Below, piece after piece: positions 10,388 through 18,890 of a stretch of DNA of 64,000 nt. A model generated the notes under the pieces. That model saw only the letters and a list, made by a program, of their open reading frames with translations. It searched no databases and was not told the origin of the DNA. The translations under genes and the position numbers were made by a program. Origin of the DNA: Bacteroidota bacterium (lineage in GTDB: Bacteria > Bacteroidota > Ignavibacteria > Tepidaquicellales > Tepidaquicellaceae); NCBI GenBank assembly GCA_018266875.1, contig JAFDZR010000014.1, positions 101,400 through 165,399 of the forward strand, given 5' to 3'. Numbering within the stretch: position 1 is the first letter of the stretch; the number at the start of each line of letters is the position of its first letter.

Positions 10388-10768
10388 TTATTGTTTACCG
10401 AATGAAGCTATTACCGTTGAATTCAAACCTCCTCTTACGCTGAACTCCCCCTTTACCTCCATCCATTTCGGTTTCAATATATTTACAAGATCATCCAGTA
10501 TCCTGTTAGTTACATTTTCATAAAAAATACCTTCATTTCTGAAAACCTGCAGATAATATTTCAGGGATTTAAGCTCAATGCATTTTTTCTTTGCAATGTA
10601 TGAAATTGTCAGGATACCAAAATCCGGCTGACCTGTCTTAGGACAAACGGATGTAAATTCATTCACTCTGTGGATTATCAGATAATTCCTGTCAGGGAAT
10701 GAATTGTCAAATGTCTCAAGCAGCTTGACCTTTCCGGGATCTGTTTCTATAGGATTGATTTTTTTCAT
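10388..10768 (-). CDS. queF: NADPH-dependent 7-cyano-7-deazaguanine reductase (preQ0 reductase)
   Basis: The 126-residue protein is a short, single-domain QueF, which reduces the nitrile of preQ0 to preQ1 in queuosine tRNA modification. It has EFTSVCPKTGQPDFG, with the nucleophile Cys42 and Asp49, and the NADPH-binding motif ELKSLKYY (65-72). RGG near the C-terminus is also as in the family. At the place where the Bacillus subtilis and E. coli enzymes have a catalytic His-Glu pair (FHE), this one reads FYE (GIFYEN), giving Tyr. This may be a subfamily trait. It stands alone; no other queuosine genes are nearby. Confidence 0.9.
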   Translation of the reverse strand: MKKINPIETDPGKVKLLETFDNSFPDRNYLIIHRVNEFTSVCPKTGQPDFGILTISYIAKKKCIELKSLKYYLQVFRNEGIFYENVTNRILDDLVNILKPKWMEVKGEFSVRGGLNSTVIASFGKQ

Positions 10769-10876
10769 AACGCAAATTATTGAATGAAGAATTAATATTA
10801 AAGTTAGAATAATTTATATCTGAAAACTATTATGCATATTTAGTAAATTGTTTCAGTTAAAAATTAAATTTTTCAA

Positions 10877-11848
10877 ATGTCATCCAATCATTCATCTCAA
10901 AAGAGAATACTTATAACCGGAGCTGCGGGCTTTCTCGGCTCCCATTTATGCGACAGATTTATCAAAGAAGGGTATCACGTAATTGGAATGGATAATCTCG
11001 TAACCGGTTCAAAAAGAAACATCGAACATCTTTTTCCTCTGAAGGAATTTGAATTCTATTTTCACGATGTGACAAAATTTGTTCATGTTCCGGGGAAACT
11101 TGATTACATTCTTCATTTCGCATCTCCTGCAAGTCCGATTGATTATCTGAAAATTCCTATTCAGACTCTTAAAGTCGGTTCACTCGGCACTCATAATCTG
11201 CTTGGTCTCGCAAAGGAAAAGAAAGCGAGATTTCTGATCGCTTCCACTTCCGAGATCTACGGAGATCCAATGGTCCATCCTCAGAATGAGGAATACTGGG
11301 GCAATGTAAATCCTATAGGACCGCGCGGTGTATATGATGAGGCAAAAAGATTCATGGAAGCAATAACAATGGCTTATCATACCTATCACGGTCTTGATAC
11401 CAGAATAATCAGAATATTCAATACATATGGTCCGCGCATGAGACTGGATGACGGCAGAGCTCTTCCGGCATTTTTTGGTCAGGCTATAAGAGGAGAGGAC
11501 ATTACAGTATTCGGTGACGGAAGTCAGACAAGATCTTTCTGCTATGTTGATGATCTTGTCGAAGGCATTTACAGATTGCTGATGAGTGATTATGTTTTTC
11601 CGGTCAATATCGGAAATCCTGATGAGATCACAATTAAGGAATTTGCAGAGGAGATAATCAGACTTACGGGAACAGATCAGAAAATTGTTTACAAACCTCT
11701 TCCGAAAGACGATCCGAAACAAAGACAGCCGGATATTACCAGGGCAAAAGAGATACTTGGCTGGGAACCAAAAGTCTCAAGGGCTGAAGGTCTGAAGATT
11801 ACTTTTGAATATTTTAAAAATGTAGTAAGCAGAAGCGAAATTTCCTGA
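10877..11848 (+). CDS. UDP-glucuronate decarboxylase-like (UDP-xylose synthase) SDR
   Basis: The 323-residue extended short-chain dehydrogenase has a Rossmann motif [11 protein letters not shown] (14-23) and catalytic Tyr153/Lys157 in YDEAK. It matches UDP-xylose synthases closely: [42 protein letters not shown] and [13 protein letters not shown] converts UDP-glucuronate to UDP-xylose for cell-surface sugars. The usual RxCYDEAK reads RGVYDEAK, so the Cys is missing, which is not catalytic. It is monocistronic and faces rmlC tail to tail across a strong terminator. A related epimerase (for example for dTDP sugars) is a less likely alternative. Confidence 0.85.
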   Translation: MSSNHSSQKRILITGAAGFLGSHLCDRFIKEGYHVIGMDNLVTGSKRNIEHLFPLKEFEFYFHDVTKFVHVPGKLDYILHFASPASPIDYLKIPIQTLKVGSLGTHNLLGLAKEKKARFLIASTSEIYGDPMVHPQNEEYWGNVNPIGPRGVYDEAKRFMEAITMAYHTYHGLDTRIIRIFNTYGPRMRLDDGRALPAFFGQAIRGEDITVFGDGSQTRSFCYVDDLVEGIYRLLMSDYVFPVNIGNPDEITIKEFAEEIIRLTGTDQKIVYKPLPKDDPKQRQPDITRAKEILGWEPKVSRAEGLKITFEYFKNVVSRSEIS

Positions 11849-11865
11849 ACTTATTTTTTATAAAA

Positions 11866-11911
11866 GAAAATCCGGATATGAATAAGTTCATACCGGATTT
11901 TTTATTTTTAT
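11866..11911. terminator. Bidirectional terminator between the UXS-like gene and rmlC
   Basis: AAATCCGG and CCGGATTT arms, continued by TATGAA/TTCATA pairing around a TAAG loop, make a long nearly perfect stem. T-runs lie on the plus side and A-runs on the other, so it can serve both convergent genes. Confidence 0.92.
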
Positions 11912-11921
11912 AATATTTCTA

Positions 11922-12476
11922 TTATCTCTTAAAAATAAAGTCCTTCTCAATATCTTTAAACAATCCTGCGTTCATGTCTTTTTCTGAAACTATCATATCT
12001 TCAAGTTTCCATTCTATATTGATCTCAGGGTCATTATAAAGGATGGTCCTCTCGTCTTTTTTGCTGTAGAAAGCTGTGCACTTATATGAGAAAACAGCTT
12101 CATCTGAGAGCACTGAAAATCCGTGCGCAAAACCCGGCGGAAGCCAGATCTGTCTGTGATTATCACCCGAAAGTTCAGCCGCAACATATTTACCGTAAGT
12201 CGGAGATCCGTATCTTATGTCCACTGCAGCATCAAGAACTTTGCCTGAAATAACCTGACAAAGTTTTCCCTGAGCAAACTCACCTACCTGATAATGAAGA
12301 CCTCTGACGGTTCCCTTTACTGATTTTGAAATATTATCCTGCACGAATGCGGCGTCAATTCCGGCTTCTCTGTATTTCAGCTGATTATAGGATTCAAAAA
12401 AGAAACCTCTTGCATCAGGAAAAAAATCAGGCTCGATTATCAGCACTTCTTCAATTTCAGTCTTAATTATCTTCAA
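11922..12476 (-). CDS. rmlC: dTDP-4-dehydrorhamnose 3,5-epimerase
   Basis: The 184-residue cupin matches RmlC/RfbC throughout. Signature stretches are DARGFFFESYN, FVQDNISKS, GTVRGLHYQ (catalytic His) and WLPPGFAHGFSVLSD. Length is normal. It epimerises C3 and C5 of dTDP-4-keto-6-deoxyglucose in dTDP-L-rhamnose synthesis. It lies two bases after the stop of rmlA, so both are co-transcribed on the minus strand. rmlB and rmlD are not in the window. It ends against the shared terminator at 11866-11911. Confidence 0.94.
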   Translation of the reverse strand: MKIIKTEIEEVLIIEPDFFPDARGFFFESYNQLKYREAGIDAAFVQDNISKSVKGTVRGLHYQVGEFAQGKLCQVISGKVLDAAVDIRYGSPTYGKYVAAELSGDNHRQIWLPPGFAHGFSVLSDEAVFSYKCTAFYSKKDERTILYNDPEINIEWKLEDMIVSEKDMNAGLFKDIEKDFIFKR

Positions 12477-12478
12477 TA

Positions 12479-13342
12479 TCAGTTTTCCTTTAATACTTTT
12501 TCGAGATATGTTTTGTACAATGAATTCGGGATCTTCGAAATTAGTTTTTTGAAATCATCCTTGGATATAAACCCTTTATGGAATGCTATTTCTTCAATGC
12601 ATGCGACTTTAAGACCCTGCCTGTCTTCAATTACCCCAAAAAAATTTGATGCCTGAAGAAGCGATTCCGGCGTTCCGGTATCAAGCCATGCAACTCCCCT
12701 TCCTATCTTTTCGACATTAAGCATTCCCTTTTTCAGATATACATTATTAACATCGGTGATCTCGAGTTCGCCTCTTGCCGAAGGCTTGATATTCTTCGCA
12801 ATACTTACAACTTCATTGTCATACACATAAAGTCCCGGAACTGCAAAATTCGATCTCGGATTTTTTGGCTTTTCTTCAATTGAAACAGCTTTCCCGTTTT
12901 CGTCAAACTCAACTATTCCGTATCTTTCCGGATCATTAACACGGTAGCCGAAAATAGTAGCTCCTTCGTTTTTCTGAATTGCTCTGTAAATGAAATCAAT
13001 ATTTCCGTAAAATATATTATCTCCCAGTATCAGTGTTGCGCCGTCATTACCTATGAATTTTTCTCCGAGAATGAACGATTCAGCGATTCCGTTTGGAGCT
13101 GTCTGAAGCGCATATTCAATTCTTACTCCGAAATCTGATCCATCATCGAATAATTTCTGATAGAGAGGAATTGTTTCTTCGTTCGATATAATGAGGATCT
13201 CCCTGATATTGGAAAGCATCAGGATCGATAACGGGTAATATATAAGCGGTTTATCGTAGATAAGAGTAAGCTGTTTGCTGTAAACCTTTGACACAGGATA
13301 CAAGCGTGAGCCGGCACCTCCGGCCAGAATTATTCCCTTCAA
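12479..13342 (-). CDS. rmlA: Glucose-1-phosphate thymidylyltransferase
   Basis: The 287-residue nucleotidyltransferase has the N-terminal GGAGSRLYPVSKVYSKQL motif (Ser for the usual Thr after GG.G) and DKPLIYYPLS. LGDNIFYG, EEKPKNPRSNFAVPGLYVYD and GRGVAWLDTGT are classic RmlA motifs. It makes dTDP-glucose from dTTP and glucose-1-phosphate, the first step to dTDP-rhamnose. It is followed two bases later by rmlC. Length is normal for short-type RmlA. Confidence 0.95.
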   Translation of the reverse strand: MKGIILAGGAGSRLYPVSKVYSKQLTLIYDKPLIYYPLSILMLSNIREILIISNEETIPLYQKLFDDGSDFGVRIEYALQTAPNGIAESFILGEKFIGNDGATLILGDNIFYGNIDFIYRAIQKNEGATIFGYRVNDPERYGIVEFDENGKAVSIEEKPKNPRSNFAVPGLYVYDNEVVSIAKNIKPSARGELEITDVNNVYLKKGMLNVEKIGRGVAWLDTGTPESLLQASNFFGVIEDRQGLKVACIEEIAFHKGFISKDDFKKLISKIPNSLYKTYLEKVLKEN

Positions 13343-13459
13343 AAAATTGTAATTTAAATTTAAAAATCAGTTTACAATTTATTGAATCGCGCTGCAAAAT
13401 TAAAGTTTATAATTTTTCGGAATACAGATACCGATTTGAATTCACTTTAGATCATAAGA

Positions 13460-13912
13460 TTATTTTTGCGGAGGAGGAGTCCCGTTGCCGGCGTCAAGAG
13501 TCATTTTCCAGCTGCCGTCTTTCTGTTTCCTCCATATTGTAATATAATTACCGTAAAAGACCGAATCCGTCTGCACGAATTTCCAGTTTCCCCAGGTATA
13601 TCCCAGATCACCTGATGAGGAAACATCGGCAAATACAGGTTCCCATGTCAAAGTTTTCGGACCCGGTTTGTCTCTGTATTTCTCAGTAAATTTATTTTTT
13701 CCGATAATTGGATGGGATCCGTCCGAGAATTTTGTGAAATTCTCATCTGCATATTTTCCAAGCGCAGAAAAGAATCCTTCATTCTCTGCTAGTTTACTCA
13801 TTGAAATGTCGGTTTTTTTAAGTTCTTCCTTTGATTTATCCGGACTGCCGGTTTCTGTCTTCATACATCCTCCGATGAATATTATTACAAAAATAAATAT
13901 TGAAAATTTCAT
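13460..13912 (-). CDS. Small lipoprotein with SnoaL/DUF4440-like fold
   Basis: About 150 residues: a lipoprotein signal (IFIGGC), then a stretch resembling NTF2/SnoaL-like DUF4440 proteins, with DLGYTWGNWKF and a terminal YITIWRKQKDGSWKMTLDAGNG strand region. In that family such proteins are small cone-shaped folds, often of unknown function. A GTG codon two codons upstream (13918) could also start it; the ATG at 13912 gives the usual lipoprotein signal MKFSIFIF. It is on the minus strand, 117 bp before rmlA. The function cannot be told. Confidence 0.8.
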   Translation of the reverse strand: MKFSIFIFVIIFIGGCMKTETGSPDKSKEELKKTDISMSKLAENEGFFSALGKYADENFTKFSDGSHPIIGKNKFTEKYRDKPGPKTLTWEPVFADVSSSGDLGYTWGNWKFVQTDSVFYGNYITIWRKQKDGSWKMTLDAGNGTPPPQK

Positions 13913-14099
13913 GATCACCTGTTTTAATTATTTAAAATGTTTAATAATATAGACAGAATAATTCAGGCTCTGTGACAGTTTTAAAAAAAATCCTTATTTC
14001 TCAGTTCACCGGATAAATATTCAACAGTGAAAACCAATTCAGTTTTTTCTCAGAGAGAATTAAGTTATTTTAATAAACTATTAATTAAATACGTTTGAA

Positions 14100-14606
14100 A
14101 TGAAGGCATTATTATCAATTTCGGCAATTTTTTTGTTTTCAATATCTTCCGTGCTGACTGCTGAGACAATAACAAACTCTCCAAAATTTTCTCCCCGTCA
14201 GATAAAACAACTTTCGTCAGTTTACATTAATAACAATCTTCACATAGAAAATCCAGTAATGGTAGACGTTGACGAAGACGGAGATTTTGACATCCTTAAA
14301 TTCAACAGCAAAGGAAACGTTGAATATTACAAAAATACCGGAAGCCTTGAGAATCCTGAATTTGTGCTGGAGAATTCAAAATTTGACAACTATGAAATGA
14401 ATACTTTATTACCTGCCGGAATACCATTTCCGTTATTCTTAGCAGATAAAGACGGAGACAGGGACATGGATATATTCGGGATCGTCCGGAGGAACAATGA
14501 AAGCAGATTAATATATGCTGAAAACACAATGGGGCTGGATCATTACACATTAATTACAATAATACTCGTTCTTGTCATAGTATTACTGTTGGTTGCAATT
14601 TTATAG
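14100..14606 (+). CDS. Small exported FG-GAP/VCBS-like protein with C-terminal membrane helix
   Basis: This 168-residue protein begins with a signal peptide of about 20 residues. Two calcium-loop repeats follow (DVDEDGDFDIL and DKDGDRDMDIF), of the FG-GAP/VCBS kind seen in beta-propeller surface proteins; the T9SS protein at 59102-61201 has ten. Unlike that one, it ends in a single hydrophobic helix of about 20 residues (LITIILVLVIVLLL), so it would stay anchored, probably in the inner membrane. Two repeats are too few for a propeller on their own. No partner is recognised. tRNA-Gly starts 10 bp later. Confidence 0.7.
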   Translation: MKALLSISAIFLFSISSVLTAETITNSPKFSPRQIKQLSSVYINNNLHIENPVMVDVDEDGDFDILKFNSKGNVEYYKNTGSLENPEFVLENSKFDNYEMNTLLPAGIPFPLFLADKDGDRDMDIFGIVRRNNESRLIYAENTMGLDHYTLITIILVLVIVLLLVAIL

Positions 14607-14616
14607 AGATCCACAT

Positions 14617-14688
<72 letters not shown>

Positions 14689-14726
14689 CAGAGAAAACAA
14701 ATATTTAAAAACCATTTCAGACAACA

Positions 14727-16622
14727 TTGAATACCCGAAGTATAAAATTCATTATAGATTTTGACAGTACTTTCATAAAGCTCGAAGCACTTGATGAATT
14801 ATTTGATCTTTCACTTTCCGGAGATAAAAACAGAAATGAAAAAGTCAAAAAATTCGGAGAGATCACATCAAGATCAATGAACGGAGAACTTTCCTTCAGC
14901 GAATCTCTCAGAAGAAGGATTGCTCTACTTGATGCTGACAGGACACACATAGAAAAGCTTGTAAAAAAACTTTCAAAAAAAGTATCATCATCCGTTAAAA
15001 GGAATAAGAATTTTTTCAAAAAATATTCTGAGGACATCTATATTATTTCAGGTGGTTTTAAGGAAATCATCGTTCCCGTGGTCAGTAAATTCGGCATACC
15101 TGATAAGAACGTCTTTGCCAATACTTTTACATTCAGCAAAAACGGCAGAATAACGGGATATGACAAAAAGAATCCGCTGTGCTCAGACAATGGTAAGCTT
15201 GAGCAGCTGAAAGAGCTCGGACTGCACGGTGAACTCTATGTTATAGGGGACGGGTATACTGATTATGAATTAAAGAAAGCAGGGATTGCTCATAAATTCT
15301 TTGCGTTCACGGAAAATGTCGAGAGAGAAATTGTTGCATCAAAAGCCGATCATATTACTCCGAGTATGGATGAATTTCTTTATCTCAATAAACTTCCAAT
15401 GTCAATTTCATATCCCAAGAACAGGATCAGGGTTCTTCTTCTTGAGAACATTCATCCTGATGCAGTTTCAATATTCAGCGAAGAAGGATATCAGGTTGAA
15501 TCTCTTCCAAAAAGTCCGGATGAAAAAGATCTTATAAAAATGATCAAAGATGTTTCAATTCTCGGCATCAGATCAAAGACACATATAACTGATGAAGTGC
15601 TGAAGAATGCCGGCAGACTTATTTCAATAGGGGCATTCTGCATTGGCACCAATCAGATCGATCTTAATTCCGCCCTTGAAAAAGGGATTGCCGTTTTCAA
15701 TGCTCCTTTCAGTAATACAAGAAGCGTTGTAGAACTTGCGCTTGCTGAGATCATAATACTTATGAGAAAGATCTTTGACAAGAGCAATTCTCTGCATAAA
15801 GGAAAATGGGACAAGTCAGCTTCAGGCAGTTTTGAGATAAGAGGAAAAAAGATAGGAATAATAGGTTACGGGAAAATCGGTTCCCAGCTTTCCGTACTTG
15901 CTGAAGATCTAGGAATGGATGTTTATTACTTTGACCTGCTCGACAAGCTTGCACTGGGAAATGCGACAAAATGCAATTCCCTCGGCGAACTTTTAAAAAA
16001 ATGCGATATTGTTACGCTTCACATTGACGGAAAAGAATCCAATACTAATTTCATGGGTGAAAAAGAATTCAGATCAATGAAGCACGGCTCAATATTCCTG
16101 AATCTCAGCCGAGGTCACGTGGTTGACATAGAAGCTCTATCAAAGTATCTTAAGAACGGTAAAATAAGCGGAGCATCAGTTGATGTTTTTCCATATGAAC
16201 CTTCCGGAAATGATGAAAAGTTTATTTCGGAACTGCAGAATATTCCGAATGTCATTCTTACTCCTCATATAGGTGGAAGCACTGAGGAGGCGCAGAAGAA
16301 TATCGGGAATTTCGTTCCTTCAAAGATCATTGAATTTATAAATACGGGAAATACATTTTACAGCGTTAACTTTCCAGAAATACAGTTACCCGAATTTCAG
16401 AATGCGCACAGATTAATTCACATTCACGGCAATGTCCCCGGAATACTTGCCCGGATCAATAATATTTTTGCAGAGCATAACATCAACATTATCGGACAGT
16501 ATCTTAAAACAAATGAAAAGGTAGGTTATGTAATAACCGATATTAGAAAAAAATATTCACAGGAAGTCATCCATGATCTGAAAAAAATTCCGCAAACCAT
16601 TAAATTCAGAGTACTTTATTAA
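14727..16622 (+). CDS. serA: Fused phosphoserine phosphatase / D-3-phosphoglycerate dehydrogenase
   Basis: The 631-residue protein joins two serine-pathway enzymes. Residues 7-215 are a HAD-type SerB-like phosphatase: DFDST (11-15), IISGGF (107-111), a Lys in motif III and GDGYTDYE (174-181). Residues 234-550 are phosphoglycerate dehydrogenase: NAD site IGIIGYGKIG (376-385), catalytic R462 in SRGHVVD, E491 and H514 in TPHIGGSTEEAQ. Residues 561-631 form an ACT domain very like that of E. coli SerA, so serine feedback is likely. The start is TTG at 14727. SerC follows 3 bp downstream, so the whole 3-phosphoglycerate-to-serine route sits in two genes. Activity of the phosphatase half is inferred from intact motifs. 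Confidence 0.92.
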   Translation: MNTRSIKFIIDFDSTFIKLEALDELFDLSLSGDKNRNEKVKKFGEITSRSMNGELSFSESLRRRIALLDADRTHIEKLVKKLSKKVSSSVKRNKNFFKKYSEDIYIISGGFKEIIVPVVSKFGIPDKNVFANTFTFSKNGRITGYDKKNPLCSDNGKLEQLKELGLHGELYVIGDGYTDYELKKAGIAHKFFAFTENVEREIVASKADHITPSMDEFLYLNKLPMSISYPKNRIRVLLLENIHPDAVSIFSEEGYQVESLPKSPDEKDLIKMIKDVSILGIRSKTHITDEVLKNAGRLISIGAFCIGTNQIDLNSALEKGIAVFNAPFSNTRSVVELALAEIIILMRKIFDKSNSLHKGKWDKSASGSFEIRGKKIGIIGYGKIGSQLSVLAEDLGMDVYYFDLLDKLALGNATKCNSLGELLKKCDIVTLHIDGKESNTNFMGEKEFRSMKHGSIFLNLSRGHVVDIEALSKYLKNGKISGASVDVFPYEPSGNDEKFISELQNIPNVILTPHIGGSTEEAQKNIGNFVPSKIIEFINTGNTFYSVNFPEIQLPEFQNAHRLIHIHGNVPGILARINNIFAEHNINIIGQYLKTNEKVGYVITDIRKKYSQEVIHDLKKIPQTIKFRVLY

Positions 16623-16625
16623 CAG

Positions 16626-17696
16626 ATGAATAAAATTTATTTTACACCCGGACCGACAGAACTTTATCCGGAGGCACGGAGAGATATTGACGAAGCGCTG
16701 AAAAACAAAGTATGTTCGATCAATCACCGCAGTACTGAGTTTATGGATATATATAAGAATACCGTTTACTCTTTGAAGAAGCTCATGAACATACCTGATG
16801 ATTTTCATATTTTCTTTTTATCTTCGGCAACTGAATGCATGGACAGAATAATTCAGAACTGTTCGGAGAAAAGAACATTTCATTTTGTTAACGGAGCATT
16901 TGCAGACCGTTTTTACAAAACCGCATCAGATCTGAAACGTGAAGCGGCGGTAGTCAAAACTGATTACGGCACGGGATTTAATTTTTCCGGGATAGAAATC
17001 CAGAATGACCCTGAATTAATCTGTGTTACCCAGAATGAAACCAGCACCGGAGTAACTATTGATCCGCAGAATATATATGACATAAAAGAACAAAATCCCG
17101 GAGCGTTGATCGCAGTGGATATAGTAACTTCAGCGCCTTATGTAAAAATAGATTTTAATAAAATTGACTGCGCATTCTTTTCCGTGCAGAAGGGATTCGG
17201 TTTGCCTGCGGGGCTCGGAGTTCTGATAGTAAATGCAAAATGTATAAGGAAGGCGGAATATCTGAAAAGTTCAGGAGCGGGAATCGGAAGCTACCACAAC
17301 TTTCTGACACTGTTAGAAAATGCGGAAAAATATCAGACCTCAGAAACTCCGAATGTACTGGGCATATATCTTCTTGGAAAAGTATCAGATTATCTTAACG
17401 GAAGAGGAATTGACACTGTAAGAAGTGAGACTGAGGAAAAATCAGATTTACTTTACGGATTCTTTGAAAGAAATACCGAATTTACTCCCTTTGTAAAAAA
17501 AGTATCAGACCGTTCAAAAACAATTATCGTCATAGAGACTGGAAACAGACAGACGGAAGTGAAGAAAAAATTGTCTGACAATAATATACTTGTTGGTTCA
17601 GGATACGGTAAATTAAAGGAGAGTCAGATCAGGATTGCAAATTTCCCTATGCATAAAGCAGAAGATGTAAAAAGAATAACTGAGATACTGAGTTGA
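16626..17696 (+). CDS. serC: Phosphoserine aminotransferase-like class V aminotransferase
   Basis: The 356-residue PLP enzyme begins TPGPTELYP and carries HRSTEF, NETSTGV and the PLP-lysine region SVQKGFGLPAGLGV. These fit the class V aminotransferases that act as SerC in Bacteroidota and their relatives. It would convert 3-phosphohydroxypyruvate plus glutamate to phosphoserine. Genomic position supports this: it starts three bases after the stop of the SerB-SerA fusion. A related Ala/Ser-glyoxylate aminotransferase role cannot be excluded from sequence. A threonine aldolase lies convergently downstream. Confidence 0.88.
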   Translation: MNKIYFTPGPTELYPEARRDIDEALKNKVCSINHRSTEFMDIYKNTVYSLKKLMNIPDDFHIFFLSSATECMDRIIQNCSEKRTFHFVNGAFADRFYKTASDLKREAAVVKTDYGTGFNFSGIEIQNDPELICVTQNETSTGVTIDPQNIYDIKEQNPGALIAVDIVTSAPYVKIDFNKIDCAFFSVQKGFGLPAGLGVLIVNAKCIRKAEYLKSSGAGIGSYHNFLTLLENAEKYQTSETPNVLGIYLLGKVSDYLNGRGIDTVRSETEEKSDLLYGFFERNTEFTPFVKKVSDRSKTIIVIETGNRQTEVKKKLSDNNILVGSGYGKLKESQIRIANFPMHKAEDVKRITEILS

Positions 17697-17737
17697 ATTT
17701 CTGAATTTTCCCGGTGAAAAACAGATTCAGATTCAGA

Positions 17738-17781
17738 AAGAATTGATAAAGAATTGATAAAGAATTGATAAAGAATTGATA
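17738..17781. repeat. 11-bp tandem repeat, four copies
   Basis: Four uninterrupted copies of AAGAATTGATA lie in the 94-bp gap between serC and ltaE. The unit length is about one helix turn. No spacer, so not CRISPR-like. Confidence 0.95.
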
Positions 17782-17790
17782 TGGAGTTTC

Positions 17791-18819
17791 TTATTTCAGG
17801 ATTGATCTCAGGATTTCAACAGCTTGTATGGTTTCATCCATACTCACTCCCAGATGAAAAACAGCTCTCATATTATCGTAACTTCCTGAGGAAATTATAA
17901 CACCTTTTTCTATTGCGCGTGAGATAATCTCATTTTTCGGTAATCTGTTAAAACCAAACACAACAATATTAGTCATAACGGTAGAGAGATCAATATTCAC
18001 ACCTTCTGTTTCGGACAATGCTTGTGCAAAATATTCAGCTTTTTTATGATCTTCCTTTAAGTGCTGAATATTATTATCAAGCGCAAAGATAGCTGCAGCA
18101 CCGAGAATACCCGCCTGCCTCATGCCGCCTCCGAGTATTTTTCTCCATTTCCTTGCTTTCTCAATGAATGCCTGACTGCCGCATAGAATTGATCCGACAG
18201 GGCAGCCGAGACCTTTTGAGAAACAAAACGAAACTGAATCAAAACAACCGGAATAATTTTTCAGAGAAATGCCGGTTTCCACAACAGCATTAAAAATTCT
18301 CGCACCGTCAAGATGAGTTCTGATCCCGTATTTTTTTGCCATAACTGAAATTTCCTTTATTACTTCCATCGGCTGAATGACGCCACCTGCGCGGTTGTGT
18401 GTATTTTCAAGACAGATGAGTCTTGTAACGGGGAAATAATATTCTGATGACCTGATATGTTTTTCAATATCAGAAGCTTTCATCACACCGTTAATTCCCT
18501 GAACGGGAAAGAGCTGAACACCTGATATAACAGACGGAGCAGCAGTTTCATAATTCAGGATATGGGATTCACTTTCGACAATTACTTCATCACCCGGATC
18601 AGTATGTGATTTGACAGCAAGCTGATTTCCCATAACTCCGGTAGGAACAAACAAAGCTGATTCCTTACCGGAGAGTTCTGCGCATTTTTGCTGAAGTCTG
18701 TTTATGGTTTCATCTTCTCCGAAGACATCATCGCCTACAACTGCGGAGGTGATTGCGTTAAGCATATCTTTGGATGGTTTGGTAACGGTGTCGCTTCTTA
18801 TGTCAATGATATTTCTCAA
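17791..18819 (-). CDS. ltaE: Low-specificity L-threonine aldolase
   Basis: The 342-residue PLP enzyme starts IDIRSDTVTKPSKDML and has VGDDVFGEDETINRLQ and the PLP-lysine region SFCFSKGLGCPVGS, all diagnostic of GLY1/LtaE threonine aldolases. ENTHNRAGG and HLDGARIFNA complete the active site. It splits threonine to glycine and acetaldehyde, and can run toward serine/glycine metabolism. It stands next to the SerB-SerA/SerC pair and near tRNA-Gly, though on the opposite strand. Length is normal. Confidence 0.93.
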   Translation of the reverse strand: MRNIIDIRSDTVTKPSKDMLNAITSAVVGDDVFGEDETINRLQQKCAELSGKESALFVPTGVMGNQLAVKSHTDPGDEVIVESESHILNYETAAPSVISGVQLFPVQGINGVMKASDIEKHIRSSEYYFPVTRLICLENTHNRAGGVIQPMEVIKEISVMAKKYGIRTHLDGARIFNAVVETGISLKNYSGCFDSVSFCFSKGLGCPVGSILCGSQAFIEKARKWRKILGGGMRQAGILGAAAIFALDNNIQHLKEDHKKAEYFAQALSETEGVNIDLSTVMTNIVVFGFNRLPKNEIISRAIEKGVIISSGSYDNMRAVFHLGVSMDETIQAVEILRSILK

Positions 18820-18852
18820 AATGTTCTGGGTTATTTAGCAGGAGCTGCCGTA

Positions 18853-18873
18853 CCCGGAAATTTAATTTCCGGG
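18853..18873 (-). terminator. Hairpin after gyrA
   Basis: CCCGGAAAT and ATTTCCGGG arms with a 3-base loop lie between the stop of gyrA and the start of ltaE. There is no T-run on the minus strand, so it may stabilise the mRNA end or act as a weak terminator. Confidence 0.5.
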
Positions 18874-18890
18874 CACATGCAGACACTGCG

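Noticed and set aside
11180-11722. 180-residue frame opposite the UXS-like gene
   Set aside because: Cys/Ser/Ile-rich antisense shadow of a clear SDR gene.
14090-14097. TACGTTTG resembling a -7 promoter site
   Set aside because: It ends three bases before the ATG at 14100, too close to serve a leadered mRNA.
17738-17781. Tandem repeat as a CRISPR array
   Set aside because: Copies are contiguous with no spacers and no cas genes are near.
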